Source: WHSM01 sp036375165 (GTDB taxonomy: Bacteria; Actinomycetota; Actinomycetes; Mycobacteriales; Micromonosporaceae). Taken from it: a stretch of DNA of 64,000 bases. Location of the stretch: assembly GCA_036375165.1 (NCBI GenBank), contig DASUSI010000024.1, positions 13,770 to 77,769 on the forward strand, given 5' to 3'. Of the stretch, positions 48,819-56,448 are shown piece by piece. Below the pieces are notes generated by a model. The model searched no databases. It was not told where the DNA came from and saw only the letters and a list, made by a program, of their open reading frames with translations. Each line of letters starts with the position of its first letter. Position 1 is the first letter of the stretch. The translations under genes and the position numbers were made by a program.

Positions 48819-49993
48819 CCGGTACGTCCAATCACGACGGAGGTGTTGTTGCCGCCGAACGCGTACGCGTTGACGAGGGCGTGCGAAGAGGCGGGCGGCA
48901 CCGGCTCGTCGGTGTGCAGCCGCAGCACACAGTCCGGGTCCGGCTTCTCGATGGCCACGTTCGGCGGGATCACGCCACGGTCCAGGATCAGCGCGGCGGT
49001 CAGCAGCCCGAACGCACCGGCCGCACCCCCGGTGTGTCCGAGCAACGCCTTCAGGCTGTAGACCGGCAGCGATTCCACGGCCGGGCCGAACACCGCCGAC
49101 ATCGACCGGCTCTCCACGGTGTCGTTGAGCGGTGTGCCGGTGCCGTGCGGCACCACGCAGCCCACGTCCTCAGGCCGCAGCCCGGCCTCGTCCAGCGCAC
49201 CCCGCATCGCCCGGACGATCTGAGTGCCACGACCTTCCGGAGCCGTCGGGTGGAAACCGTCACAGCTCCAACCGGCACCCTCCACAGTGGCGTACCAGTT
49301 GGTGCGTCCCCGGGCGCGGGCGTGCGACTCGGACTCCAGCACCATCACGGCGGCGCCTTCCCCGAACACGGTGCCCCGGCGTTCCGCGTCGAACGGCCGG
49401 CACCGGTCGGGGTCCAACGCGCCCATCCGGTTGAAGCAGGCCACGCCGACTCGGGTGTAGCCGTCGGCACCTCCGGTGATCACCACGTCGGCCTCGCCGT
49501 TGCGGATCATGTCAGCGGCCAGGCTGACGCTGTACGCGGAGGCGGAGCACGCGGTGCTGACGCTGGTCATCGGACCGCTCAGGTTCAGCTCGCCGGCCAG
49601 CGCCGAGGCGACCTTGAACGGGAACGCGTCGGCACCGGTCGGGAACGCCCCACCAGCGGGAACGTCCTCGTACAGGCTGGTGTCGCCGACTCCGGTGCCG
49701 ATCGACACCCCGGCGTCGGCCAGGGCTGTCGGGCTCAGTCCGGCGTCCCGTACCGCTTGCTGTGCCGCGGCGACGGCGAACGAGGAGGTCCGGCCGAGCC
49801 TTCCGGCACCCGTACCAACCTCTGGGCTGGTGAAGCCGGTGACCTGATAGAGCAACCGGTTCGACATATTCGCGTGGGGGTCGGGCACCTCGGACGGACG
49901 CTGGTGCGCCCGCATCAATCCCGCCCAGTAGCTGTCGATATCAAGGCCCAGGCACGAAATCACACCAAGGCCCGTAATGACTGCCCGCTCCAT
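48815..49993 (-). CDS. Type II ketosynthase, third KS of the cluster
   Basis: 392 residues; GGGGGCGC before the ATG. 'VSTACSASAYSVSLAADMIRNG' (Cys ~149), 'VVPHGTGTPLNDTVESRSM', 'KALLGHTGGAAGAFGLLTAAL' and 'NAYAFGGNNTSVVIG' give an intact Cys-His-His set. It pairs with the CLF-like gene downstream and the enoyl reductase in one operon, divergent from the P450. The presence of a separate KS/CLF pair with its own ER suggests a distinct chain-building phase or a starter unit. Confidence 0.92.
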   Translation of the reverse strand: MERAVITGLGVISCLGLDIDSYWAGLMRAHQRPSEVPDPHANMSNRLLYQVTGFTSPEVGTGAGRLGRTSSFAVAAAQQAVRDAGLSPTALADAGVSIGTGVGDTSLYEDVPAGGAFPTGADAFPFKVASALAGELNLSGPMTSVSTACSASAYSVSLAADMIRNGEADVVITGGADGYTRVGVACFNRMGALDPDRCRPFDAERRGTVFGEGAAVMVLESESHARARGRTNWYATVEGAGWSCDGFHPTAPEGRGTQIVRAMRGALDEAGLRPEDVGCVVPHGTGTPLNDTVESRSMSAVFGPAVESLPVYSLKALLGHTGGAAGAFGLLTAALILDRGVIPPNVAIEKPDPDCVLRLHTDEPVPPASSHALVNAYAFGGNNTSVVIGRTG

Positions 49994-50154
49994 GCGCCCC
50001 CAATGTCAGTCGTGCGCCCACGCTAGACCGCTGGTAGCGGGTAGGCAAGTATGTACGGGCACTCTGGACCGTGACTCAGCACGGCTTCGGAGCGGCGCAG
50101 CCTGGCAAAACAGACGTGAATCAGACAGCGACCGGACTGCCCGAGGAGGGGAGC

Positions 50155-51360
50155 ATGGAGACCGACCGCGTCACGTACAACCCGATGACGCCCGGCTATT
50201 TCGCCGACCCGTACCCGCATTACGCCGACCTCCGCACCGACAACCCGGTGCATGTCACGAAATTCGGATTCGTGATGTTGACCCGGTGGCATGATGTGAT
50301 CGCCGCGTACGACGACTCCCGGCTGTCCCGCGACACCCGGCAGTGGGACGGATTCGCCGACTGGCGCAGGGGCGTCACCGACGGGCCGCTGGAACGGATG
50401 ATGGCGAACTGGCTGGTCATGATTGACCCGCCGCGGCACACTCCGTTGCGTGCCGTGCATGACCGGGTATTCACCCGGGAGTTGCTGACCGGGGCCCGGC
50501 CGGTGGTCGAGCAGATCGTCGCTGACCTGCTGGAACAGGGTGTCACCGACGGCGGTACGGACCTGGTGGGCCGGTTCGCGGAACAGATTCCGGTGTACGT
50601 GATCAATCACCTGCTGGGCCTGCCACGGGCCGACTGGGACCAGTTCGTCGCCTGGTCGAAGGCGATCTCCCTGACCTCCGAGCCGATGCTCACGACCAAG
50701 GTGCTCCAGGCCGGGCGGGACGCGCTGCACGGGATGTACGACTACTTCGGGCCGCTGGCCGACAAGCGCGCCAGCAATCCCGGTAACGACGTGTTGAGCG
50801 GACTCGCGGTGACCGAGGTTGCCGGGCAACGGCTGACTCGTGAGGAACTACTGGACAGCCTCACGTTCCTCTACCAGGCCGGCCATCCCACGGGCACTCA
50901 GTTGATCGCCCTGGGGGTGCTGTCCCTGCTGAAGCATCCGGACCAACTCGCCCGGCTGCGCGAAGACCCGTCGCTGTTGCCCGGGGCTGTGGAGGAGCTT
51001 CAGCGGTACGACGGGCCGGTCCAGATGAACGACCGGGTTGCCCTGGAAGACCTCGAACTGTTCGGTTTGCCGGTCCGGCAGGGGCAACTGGTCCGGCTCT
51101 GCCTGGCAGCGGCGAACCGGGACAGTGAGCACTATCCGGACGCGGATCGACTGGACGTCACCCGGACTGTGGACGATCACCTGGGGTTCGGTCGCGGCCT
51201 GCACTACTGCGTGGCCGCGTACCTGGGAACCCTCCAGGCGCGGATCGCGATCGGCGAGTTGCTGAAGAAGACACCCGACCTGCGGCTGACCAGTGCGAAG
51301 CTGCGGTTCCTGCCGTCGGCGAGCAATCGGGGGCTGGTCGCGCTGCCGGTGGAGTTCTGA
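50155..51360 (+). CDS. Cytochrome P450 with altered I-helix
   Basis: 401 residues from ATG 50155 (GAGGAGGGGAGC); a longer frame starts at 50071 without such a site. Heme loop 'LGFGRGLHYCVAAYLG' (Cys ~352), ExxR in 'VEELQRYDGPVQ', I-helix 'LYQAGHPTGTQLIALG'. The usual acid before the conserved Thr (A-G-x-E/D-T) is Pro here, so proton delivery for oxygen activation must differ. Bacterial class I enzyme, needing ferredoxin from the host. It would hydroxylate, epoxidise or cross-link the polyketide. Divergent from the KS operon, with ~160 nt between. Confidence 0.88.
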   Translation: METDRVTYNPMTPGYFADPYPHYADLRTDNPVHVTKFGFVMLTRWHDVIAAYDDSRLSRDTRQWDGFADWRRGVTDGPLERMMANWLVMIDPPRHTPLRAVHDRVFTRELLTGARPVVEQIVADLLEQGVTDGGTDLVGRFAEQIPVYVINHLLGLPRADWDQFVAWSKAISLTSEPMLTTKVLQAGRDALHGMYDYFGPLADKRASNPGNDVLSGLAVTEVAGQRLTREELLDSLTFLYQAGHPTGTQLIALGVLSLLKHPDQLARLREDPSLLPGAVEELQRYDGPVQMNDRVALEDLELFGLPVRQGQLVRLCLAAANRDSEHYPDADRLDVTRTVDDHLGFGRGLHYCVAAYLGTLQARIAIGELLKKTPDLRLTSAKLRFLPSASNRGLVALPVEF

Positions 51361-51432
51361 GCGGCGACCCCACAACGCGCTGGTGGCCGGTGCGGCGTAC
51401 CCGCCGCACCGGCCACCAGATGGTTTCCCCCG

Positions 51433-51687
51433 TCAAGCGAGCTTGCCGGCCACCAGGTCCCTGACCTCAGCAAACGTGGTCATGTCGCGTACCTCGTCCT
51501 CGGAGATCTTGATCTGGTATTTCCGCTCCAGGGCAACCAGAACCTCGAGCGCCTTCAGAGAATCCACGCCAAGTTCGGCCACGAAGTGCGCGTCGTCCGT
51601 GACGTTGTCCACTTCCACGTCAAGCACGTCGGCAACGAACCGGCGAAGCTCTTCCGGGTCGAGGGTCTGTTCCACGCTCATCGACAT
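51433..51687 (-). CDS. Acyl carrier protein 2
   Basis: 84 residues from ATG 51687 (AAGGAGTCGCTCG). The modified Ser is in 'ELGVDSLKALEVLVALERKYQIKI'; helix I 'EELRRFVADVLDVEVDNVTDD' precedes it. Distinct from ACP 1, so each may serve a different KS/CLF pair. Its position at the end of the DsrE operon (119-nt gap) rather than with a KS is odd and may mean it carries the intermediate that receives sulfur; this is inference. Confidence 0.92.
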   Translation of the reverse strand: MSMSVEQTLDPEELRRFVADVLDVEVDNVTDDAHFVAELGVDSLKALEVLVALERKYQIKISEDEVRDMTTFAEVRDLVAGKLA

Positions 51688-51806
51688 CGAGCGACTCCTT
51701 CGGAATGGTGGATTGGCGAGCCGGCTGAGGCGGCAATTCAACGTACGACACTGTACAGCCCGGCGCGAGCCCGCACTACCGGACAAGTTGCCTGGTCGCG
51801 GGCGGG

Positions 51807-52187
51807 TTACAGATACCAGATCCGGTCACATTCGGCGGCTACTCGGACGATCTCGTCGTCATCGACAGCGGCAATACCGGGCAGTAGCTGAGCGTCGTCA
51901 AGCCCCAGACGTTTCAGTGAGTCCGCCGCCACGAGCAGCCCCGCGCCGTCGACGCGAAGCCGTTCCAGTGCCGAACGGTAGTCCGGGTAGCTTCCCCACG
52001 GGACGCCACCGATCTCCAGTGGTGATTCCCATTGAGGATTCAATGAATACAGTGCCGCGGCGCCACGCAGCAGAACAATCATCGGCGACTGCCGGTGCAA
52101 GCCGTGTGCCAGCCATAACACGTGTGCATACTGTTGTTCCACGGTGCCCCGGTGAGACCGTTCGATGATCGCCAGCGTGCTGCCCAT
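51807..52187 (-). CDS. DsrE-fold protein C (TusB/TusC-like, no catalytic Cys)
   Basis: 126 residues; its ATG directly follows the previous stop (0-nt gap). 'STLAIIERSHRGTVEQQYAHVLWLAHGLHRQSPMIVLLRGAAALYSLN' and 'GAGLLVAADSLKRLGLDD' then 'EIVRVAAECDRIWYL' follow the Rossmann-like order of DsrF/DsrH (TusC/TusB) subunits. It has only one Cys, near the C-terminus, not at the TusD position. Likely a structural member of a hetero-oligomer with the two DsrE-like proteins encoded just upstream. Confidence 0.72.
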   Translation of the reverse strand: MGSTLAIIERSHRGTVEQQYAHVLWLAHGLHRQSPMIVLLRGAAALYSLNPQWESPLEIGGVPWGSYPDYRSALERLRVDGAGLLVAADSLKRLGLDDAQLLPGIAAVDDDEIVRVAAECDRIWYL

Positions 52188-52607
52188 TTACTTGGTCCCC
52201 AGCACCAGGCAGGCATCGGCCGCGTGGGCCCGTTGCACGAACTCGTACGGTGGCCGGATCCGGACTCCCGGCATCTGGTCCATCGTGCCGCGCTCCTCGG
52301 CGCAGTACCGGCAGACCAACCAGGCCAGCCGGCCGCCCGCCCATTCCAGCAGGTGTGCGGCCAGCGCGGCGGGTGACGGATCCCTGGTGTCCCAGGCGAT
52401 CGTGTTGCGGGGCTTCACCGGGTCCAGTGCCGACGCCGTCAGCGCGGTGGCGTATCCGCAGGTCCACACCGTGACCTGGTGTCCCTGTCGCACCGCCGCC
52501 TCGGCCAGTCGGGTCGTGGTGGTGAGCAGGTCCGACTCGTACGGAGTGCCGATCAGCCCGAGGAACAGGGAGCGCTGTCCCTCCGGCGGTTGCGAAGCCT
52601 GCGTCAT
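52188..52607 (-). CDS. DsrE/TusD-like sulfurtransferase subunit with CxxC
   Basis: 139 residues. 'SLFLGLIGTPYESDLLTTTTRLAEAAVRQGHQVTVWTCGYATALTAS' is the DsrE/TusD N-terminal half, and 'LAWLVCRYCAEERGTMDQM' corresponds to the TusD active-site segment (xxVCxxCAxxRG), whose Cys carries persulfide sulfur in E. coli TusBCD. It ends 'FVQRAHAADACLVLG', like DsrE. It has two Cys here (CRYC). Expected cytoplasmic role: accept sulfur from a cysteine desulfurase/TusA-type donor and pass it on. Middle gene of the DsrE trio. Confidence 0.82.
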   Translation of the reverse strand: MTQASQPPEGQRSLFLGLIGTPYESDLLTTTTRLAEAAVRQGHQVTVWTCGYATALTASALDPVKPRNTIAWDTRDPSPAALAAHLLEWAGGRLAWLVCRYCAEERGTMDQMPGVRIRPPYEFVQRAHAADACLVLGTK

Positions 52608-52619
52608 ACCAGGGCCCCC

Positions 52620-52940
52620 TTAGTGCCAGACCGCGACGACGCCGTCGGTCATCAGCAGCCGTACCAGGTCGTCCGCGCCACCCAGTTGGACCCCGGGCGG
52701 AACCTGCTTCGGGCCCAGCCCTCGACCACGAAGCGAGAACTCGTCGGCCCACACGTCGATGCCCTGCTCGACCATTGCCTGCCAGGGCTCGCCGACACCA
52801 AGCGTGCCGACCCCGTTCTGGATCAGGAACACCGTGACGGCGTGTCCAGACCCGCGCAGCCGGCCACCGAGTTCCAGAAGTGCGGTCACGTCCGGGCTCT
52901 CGTGCTCGCCACGGCTTTCGATGAACAGGAAAGAGCGCAT
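52620..52940 (-). CDS. DsrE-fold protein A (no Cys)
   Basis: 106 residues, ATG 1 nt after the hydrolase stop. 'MRSFLFIESRGEHESPDVTALLELGGRLRGSGHAVTVFLIQNGVG', 'EQGIDVWADEFSLRGRGL' and 'GGADDLVRLLMTDGVVAVWH' match small DsrE/DsrH-like proteins, including the 'aD.fsL..RG' loop. It has no Cys at all, so it cannot carry sulfur itself and is probably a scaffold subunit like TusB or TusC. Together the trio mirrors TusB, TusC and TusD in number and tight gene order. Confidence 0.78.
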   Translation of the reverse strand: MRSFLFIESRGEHESPDVTALLELGGRLRGSGHAVTVFLIQNGVGTLGVGEPWQAMVEQGIDVWADEFSLRGRGLGPKQVPPGVQLGGADDLVRLLMTDGVVAVWH

Positions 52941-52941
52941 C

Positions 52942-53916
52942 TCAGGTGCCGCCGGCCGGACGCCCGAAGGTCTCCGCCAGATGGCCGAGGACCCGCTCGG
53001 CGTATTCGTCCGAGGCCACGGTCTGCGCCAGCATGTGTCCGGCCCTCGGTACGAACCACACATCGGCCTTCGGGTACCAGGCCAACTGCGCCTGGATGTC
53101 CTCGGGACGCGCGACCGGATCCGCCTCCCCGGCGATGAACAGGATCCGGATGGTGTGGTCGCCGAGTTCCATGGGCCACGGCGCGGGCTTGAGGAAGAAC
53201 CGCGACGCGCGGGTGAACACCGCCCGGGAGAACCCCGACATCAGCCTGCCCCGCATGAACCTGGGCAGCAGGTGCCGCGTGGCGTCGAACATCCGGGTGA
53301 TGGTGCCGGTGATGTCGAGGGTCGGACCGCTGTCGCAGATCACCGCGCGGACCAGTTCCGGCTCCAGCCGGGCCGCCTCCAGTGACGTCCACGCCGACAT
53401 CGAGAACCCCAGGCAGGCCACTTTCGCGTCGGCCAGCCCGGGGAGGTCGCGCACATGCCGTACGACGTGGTGGTGGTCGATCGCGTACCGGGGTGACTGA
53501 CCGCGCCACAGCCGATCCTGCGCGGTGTCGCCGTGGTTGCGCAGGTCGAACGTGAACACGTGGTAGCCCGCGTCGTGCAGGGTCTTGGCGAGCGGCATCA
53601 ACATGCCGCTGTTACGGCCCATGCCGTGCCCGAGCACCACCACGACGTCACTGTCCCCGGGAGCCGGGATGAACCAGCAGGCCAGCGCGAGGTCGTCGGC
53701 ACCCTTGACGGTGACCCGCTCAGCGGACAGGCCGAAGGACTCCGGAGTCTGCCGGACCGGCCGGCGCGGCGGGTGGTAGATCCGCCACGCGGCTCTCACC
53801 ATGAACCAGGCGGCTGCCGCCAACGGGAGAACAGTCACCACAGATGCCACATCGAGCACTGGCGAGGGTGGTCGCTTGGCCGCCGGTCTTTGTGTCCGGG
53901 CTTCCCGCTTGCCCAC
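52942..53916 (-). CDS. Membrane-anchored alpha/beta hydrolase
   Basis: 324 residues from GTG 53916 (GAGGCGGTGAGCGG); the much longer frame to 54585 has no start signal and overlaps the divergent gene. An N-terminal helix (VASVVTVLPLAAAAWFMVRAAW) anchors it. 'VVVVLGHGMGRNSG' is the oxyanion loop, 'VACLGFSMSAWTSLEAARL' the nucleophile Ser, 'FIAGEADPVARPEDIQA' the Asp, and 'VPRAGHMLAQT' the His. Resembles AB hydrolases fused behind a TM helix. First gene of the DsrE/ACP operon, 117 nt from the divergent dehydratase gene. Could release, transfer or hydrolyse the product at the membrane. Confidence 0.8.
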   Translation of the reverse strand: MGKREARTQRPAAKRPPSPVLDVASVVTVLPLAAAAWFMVRAAWRIYHPPRRPVRQTPESFGLSAERVTVKGADDLALACWFIPAPGDSDVVVVLGHGMGRNSGMLMPLAKTLHDAGYHVFTFDLRNHGDTAQDRLWRGQSPRYAIDHHHVVRHVRDLPGLADAKVACLGFSMSAWTSLEAARLEPELVRAVICDSGPTLDITGTITRMFDATRHLLPRFMRGRLMSGFSRAVFTRASRFFLKPAPWPMELGDHTIRILFIAGEADPVARPEDIQAQLAWYPKADVWFVPRAGHMLAQTVASDEYAERVLGHLAETFGRPAGGT

Positions 53917-54033
53917 CCGCTCACCGCCTCGTGGCTCCACGTCAGGTGCCGGCCATGCTAGCACGGTGATCATGCAGGTCCAGGGCGTGAAGCTGGGGTA
54001 AGCTCTGTGGCCGCCGAGGAGTGATGAGCTGAC

Positions 54034-54486
54034 ATGTCCGCAGTTCCCGCAGTGATTTCCGGTACCCAGCCGAGGTCCCGCAACCGACCGTCCCCATTGA
54101 CCGGTACGCCGGTGATCCGGGAACGGCGACCGGGCGGTCTGGTCGCGACGTACACGCCGGCTCGCACCGAACCGGTGCTGGCGGGTCACTTTCCCGGGTT
54201 CCCCATTTTCCCGGGGGTGTGTCTCGTGGAGTGTGCACATCAGACTGCCCTGATGGGACTCCCGGACGGTGCCGTACTGGTCGGTATGGAACAGGTGCGG
54301 TTCCTGTCTCCGGTGTTCCCCGGCGACCAGGTGCGGATCGATGTGGACATCTCCGCGGACGAGGGCACGTCCGAATGGATCTGCTCGGGCCGACTGACCG
54401 CGTTGCGGGAACCGGCCAGCGAGCCGGTTGATGCCGCAGTGGTGCGGCTGCGTTACCGGACGGGTGGGGCCAATGGACGTGCGTGA
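54034..54486 (+). CDS. FabA/FabZ-like 3-hydroxyacyl-ACP dehydratase 1
   Basis: 150 residues, GAGGAGTGATGAGCTGAC before the ATG. 'VLAGHFPGFPIFPGVCLVECAHQTALMG' is the hotdog dehydratase core (GHFPxxPxxPGV..E), with the catalytic His and an acidic residue in the helix. It then continues 'VRFLSPVFPGDQVRID'. It would remove water from 3-hydroxyacyl-ACP to give an enoyl chain. It overlaps the second dehydratase gene by 14 nt, suggesting a heterodimer of the two. Confidence 0.85.
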   Translation: MSAVPAVISGTQPRSRNRPSPLTGTPVIRERRPGGLVATYTPARTEPVLAGHFPGFPIFPGVCLVECAHQTALMGLPDGAVLVGMEQVRFLSPVFPGDQVRIDVDISADEGTSEWICSGRLTALREPASEPVDAAVVRLRYRTGGANGRA

Positions 54487-54934
54487 GGTCAGGGCGGTGC
54501 TGCCGCACCGCTTCCCGATCCTGCTGGTCGACCGGGTTGACCAGGTCGAGCCGGGAGTCTCGCTGGTCGCCACCAAGGCGGTCACCGTGAACGAACCGTG
54601 CTACGACGGGCTACCCGACGACGCCGACCACGCCTACCCGTCGACACTGCTGGTGGAGTCGTGGTGCCAGGCCGCCGGGGTGCTGGCGGTCCAGGACCGG
54701 CCGAACCCGGACGTGCTGAGCGCCCAGGTTCCGCTGTTCGGCGCGATCAGCGGCCTTGAGCTGCCCGTACCGGTGTATCCGGGTGACGTGGTGCGGCACC
54801 ATGTGCGTGCGTTGAAGATTCTCTCGGACGCCGCCGTACTGCGGGGCGAGTCCGTTGTGGACGACGTGGCGGTGATGCGGGTCCGGCAGGTGGTCATCGC
54901 GCTGCGCCCGGCCGCCTCGCTCACCGCGCCCTGA
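54473..54934 (+). CDS. FabZ-like dehydratase 2
   Basis: 153 residues from ATG 54473, inside the end of dehydratase 1. 'VLPHRFPILLVDRVDQVEPG' is the FabZ start motif; 'YPSTLLVESWCQAAGVLAV' replaces the usual GHFPxxPVMPGVLxxE, so the catalytic His is lacking and only the helix Glu remains. 'CQAAG' is conserved. Hence it may be a non-catalytic partner of dehydratase 1, as seen in paired hotdog dehydratases of reducing type II systems. A ketoreductase gene follows after 78 nt. Confidence 0.82.
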   Translation: MDVREVRAVLPHRFPILLVDRVDQVEPGVSLVATKAVTVNEPCYDGLPDDADHAYPSTLLVESWCQAAGVLAVQDRPNPDVLSAQVPLFGAISGLELPVPVYPGDVVRHHVRALKILSDAAVLRGESVVDDVAVMRVRQVVIALRPAASLTAP

Positions 54935-55012
54935 GTGGACCACTCAGAACCCTCGGCACCGCGCGAAAGACCGCGCGAAAGACAGCCCCACGTCGCGATG
55001 AAGGAGAGAAGC

Positions 55013-55759
55013 ATGGCAGAAGACCACCGGCCGGTCGCGATCGTCACCGGCGGCTCTCGTGGCATCGGCCGGGCCGTGGTCTGTCGGCTCGCCGCCGACG
55101 GGTTCGACGTCAGCTTCGCGTACCACTCCAACCCGGACGCCGCGAAACAGGTCTGTGAGACCGCGTCGGCAAGCGGCACGACGGTCCTGTCGCACCAGGT
55201 CGACGTGCGGGACTTCGACGCGGTGAAGAGCTTCGTCGCCACGTCGGAGGCGGAGCTGGGGCCGGTCGACGTGGTGGTGACCAGCGCCGGGATCGTCCGG
55301 GACAACCCGATGGTGCTGATGAGCCAGGACGACTGGCGCGAGGTCCGGGACGTGAACCTGGACGGCACGTACCACGCCTGCCGGGCGGCGATCTTCTCGA
55401 TGATGAAACGGCGTAGCGGCTGTATCGTCACGGTGTCCTCAGTGGTCGGTCTGCGCGGCAACGCGACCCAGGCCAACTACGCGGCGACCAAGGCGGGCAT
55501 CATCGGGTTGACCCTGTCCCTCGCCAAGGAGGTCGGGGGGTTCGGCATCCGCGCGAACGTGGTGGCTCCCGGCATGATCGAGACCGATATGACGGCGGGC
55601 CTCACGGACAAGGTCAAGGACCGCGCCCTGGCCCAGATCCCGCTGGGCCGGATGGGCACCCCGGAGGAGGTCGCCGACCTGGTCGGCTTCCTGGTGTCCG
55701 ACCGCGCCTCGTACATCACCGGCCAGGTGTTCGGTGTGGACGGCGGGATCGTGCTGTGA
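55013..55759 (+). CDS. FabG-like 3-oxoacyl-ACP reductase (KR)
   Basis: 248 residues, AAGGAGAGAAGC before ATG. 'AIVTGGSRGIGRAVVCRLAADG' binds NADPH, 'VTSAGIVRDNPMVLMS' is the NAG loop variant, catalytic Ser in 'IVTVSSVVG', Tyr/Lys in 'QANYAATKAG', and 'FGVDGGIVL' ends the fold. It reduces each 3-ketoacyl-ACP before the dehydratases act. Its stop overlaps the DsbA-like gene (GTGA), keeping KR, DH and isomerase in one operon, as expected for polyene assembly. Confidence 0.93.
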   Translation: MAEDHRPVAIVTGGSRGIGRAVVCRLAADGFDVSFAYHSNPDAAKQVCETASASGTTVLSHQVDVRDFDAVKSFVATSEAELGPVDVVVTSAGIVRDNPMVLMSQDDWREVRDVNLDGTYHACRAAIFSMMKRRSGCIVTVSSVVGLRGNATQANYAATKAGIIGLTLSLAKEVGGFGIRANVVAPGMIETDMTAGLTDKVKDRALAQIPLGRMGTPEEVADLVGFLVSDRASYITGQVFGVDGGIVL

Positions 55760-56448
55760 TCGCGCGGTTCTACTTCTCGCTGCGCAGTCCGTACTCCTGG
55801 CTGGCGTACCGGGACCTGCTGACGCACCACCCGGACGTGGCGGACATCCTGGAGTGGCGCCCGTTCTGGGAACCCGACGACGGGTTCCTCGAGATGCTCA
55901 CGGAGGCCGGCGGCAGGTTCCCTTATGTGGACATGTCCCGGGCCAAAGCGCTCTACATCTTGCAGGACGTACGGCGCCTGGCGAACCAGCGTGGCCTGAA
56001 GGTCGCCTGGCCGGTGGACCGCAAGCCGCGCTGGGAGGTGTCGCACCTGGCGTACCTGGTGGCACAGCGACACGGCAAGGGCCCGGAGTTCATCGCCGGG
56101 GTGTACCGGGCCCGCTGGGAGCAGGCCCGCGACATCAGTGACCCCGAGACCATCGCCGCGATCGGATCCGAACTGGACCTCGACCCGGTGGAACTGGTGA
56201 CCGCGGAGAAGCACCCGGAGATCCGGGACGCCGCGCTCCGGGCGCTTCAGGCGGTCGACGCCGACGGGGTGTTCGGGGTGCCGTTCTTCGTCGTGGGGCG
56301 GGAGAAGTTCTGGGGGGTGGACCGGCTTCCCGATGTTGTGGCGGCGGTACGCGCCCGGCAATCCGCTCCGGAACCGGTGCCGGAATCCGCCGTGGCGGAG
56401 CCGGTGGCCGCTGCCGGCGACCTGGGCCACGCGGGCGGCTGCGGCTAG
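55756..56448 (+). CDS. DsbA-fold HCCA-isomerase-like protein
   Basis: 230 residues from the GTG overlapping the KR stop. 'IARFYFSLRSPYSWLAYRDL' has the SPYS motif (catalytic Ser) of 2-hydroxychromene-2-carboxylate isomerases, and 'GVFGVPFFVVGREKFWGVDRL' their C-terminal block; the DsbA Cys pair is absent. Related isomerases occur in gene sets for cinnamoyl-lipid or polyene type II polyketides, where they are thought to set a cis double bond that can close to a benzene ring (family knowledge, to be checked). The C-terminal Pro/Ala-rich tail (PEPVPESAVAEPVAAAG) is an addition. Confidence 0.85.
   Translation: MIARFYFSLRSPYSWLAYRDLLTHHPDVADILEWRPFWEPDDGFLEMLTEAGGRFPYVDMSRAKALYILQDVRRLANQRGLKVAWPVDRKPRWEVSHLAYLVAQRHGKGPEFIAGVYRARWEQARDISDPETIAAIGSELDLDPVELVTAEKHPEIRDAALRALQAVDADGVFGVPFFVVGREKFWGVDRLPDVVAAVRARQSAPEPVPESAVAEPVAAAGDLGHAGGCG

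Noticed and set aside
53917..54585. Long N-terminal extension of the alpha/beta hydrolase
   Set aside because: It runs antisense to both dehydratase genes, has low-complexity sequence, and a GTG with GAGGCGG at 53916 gives a normal-length protein with a membrane anchor.
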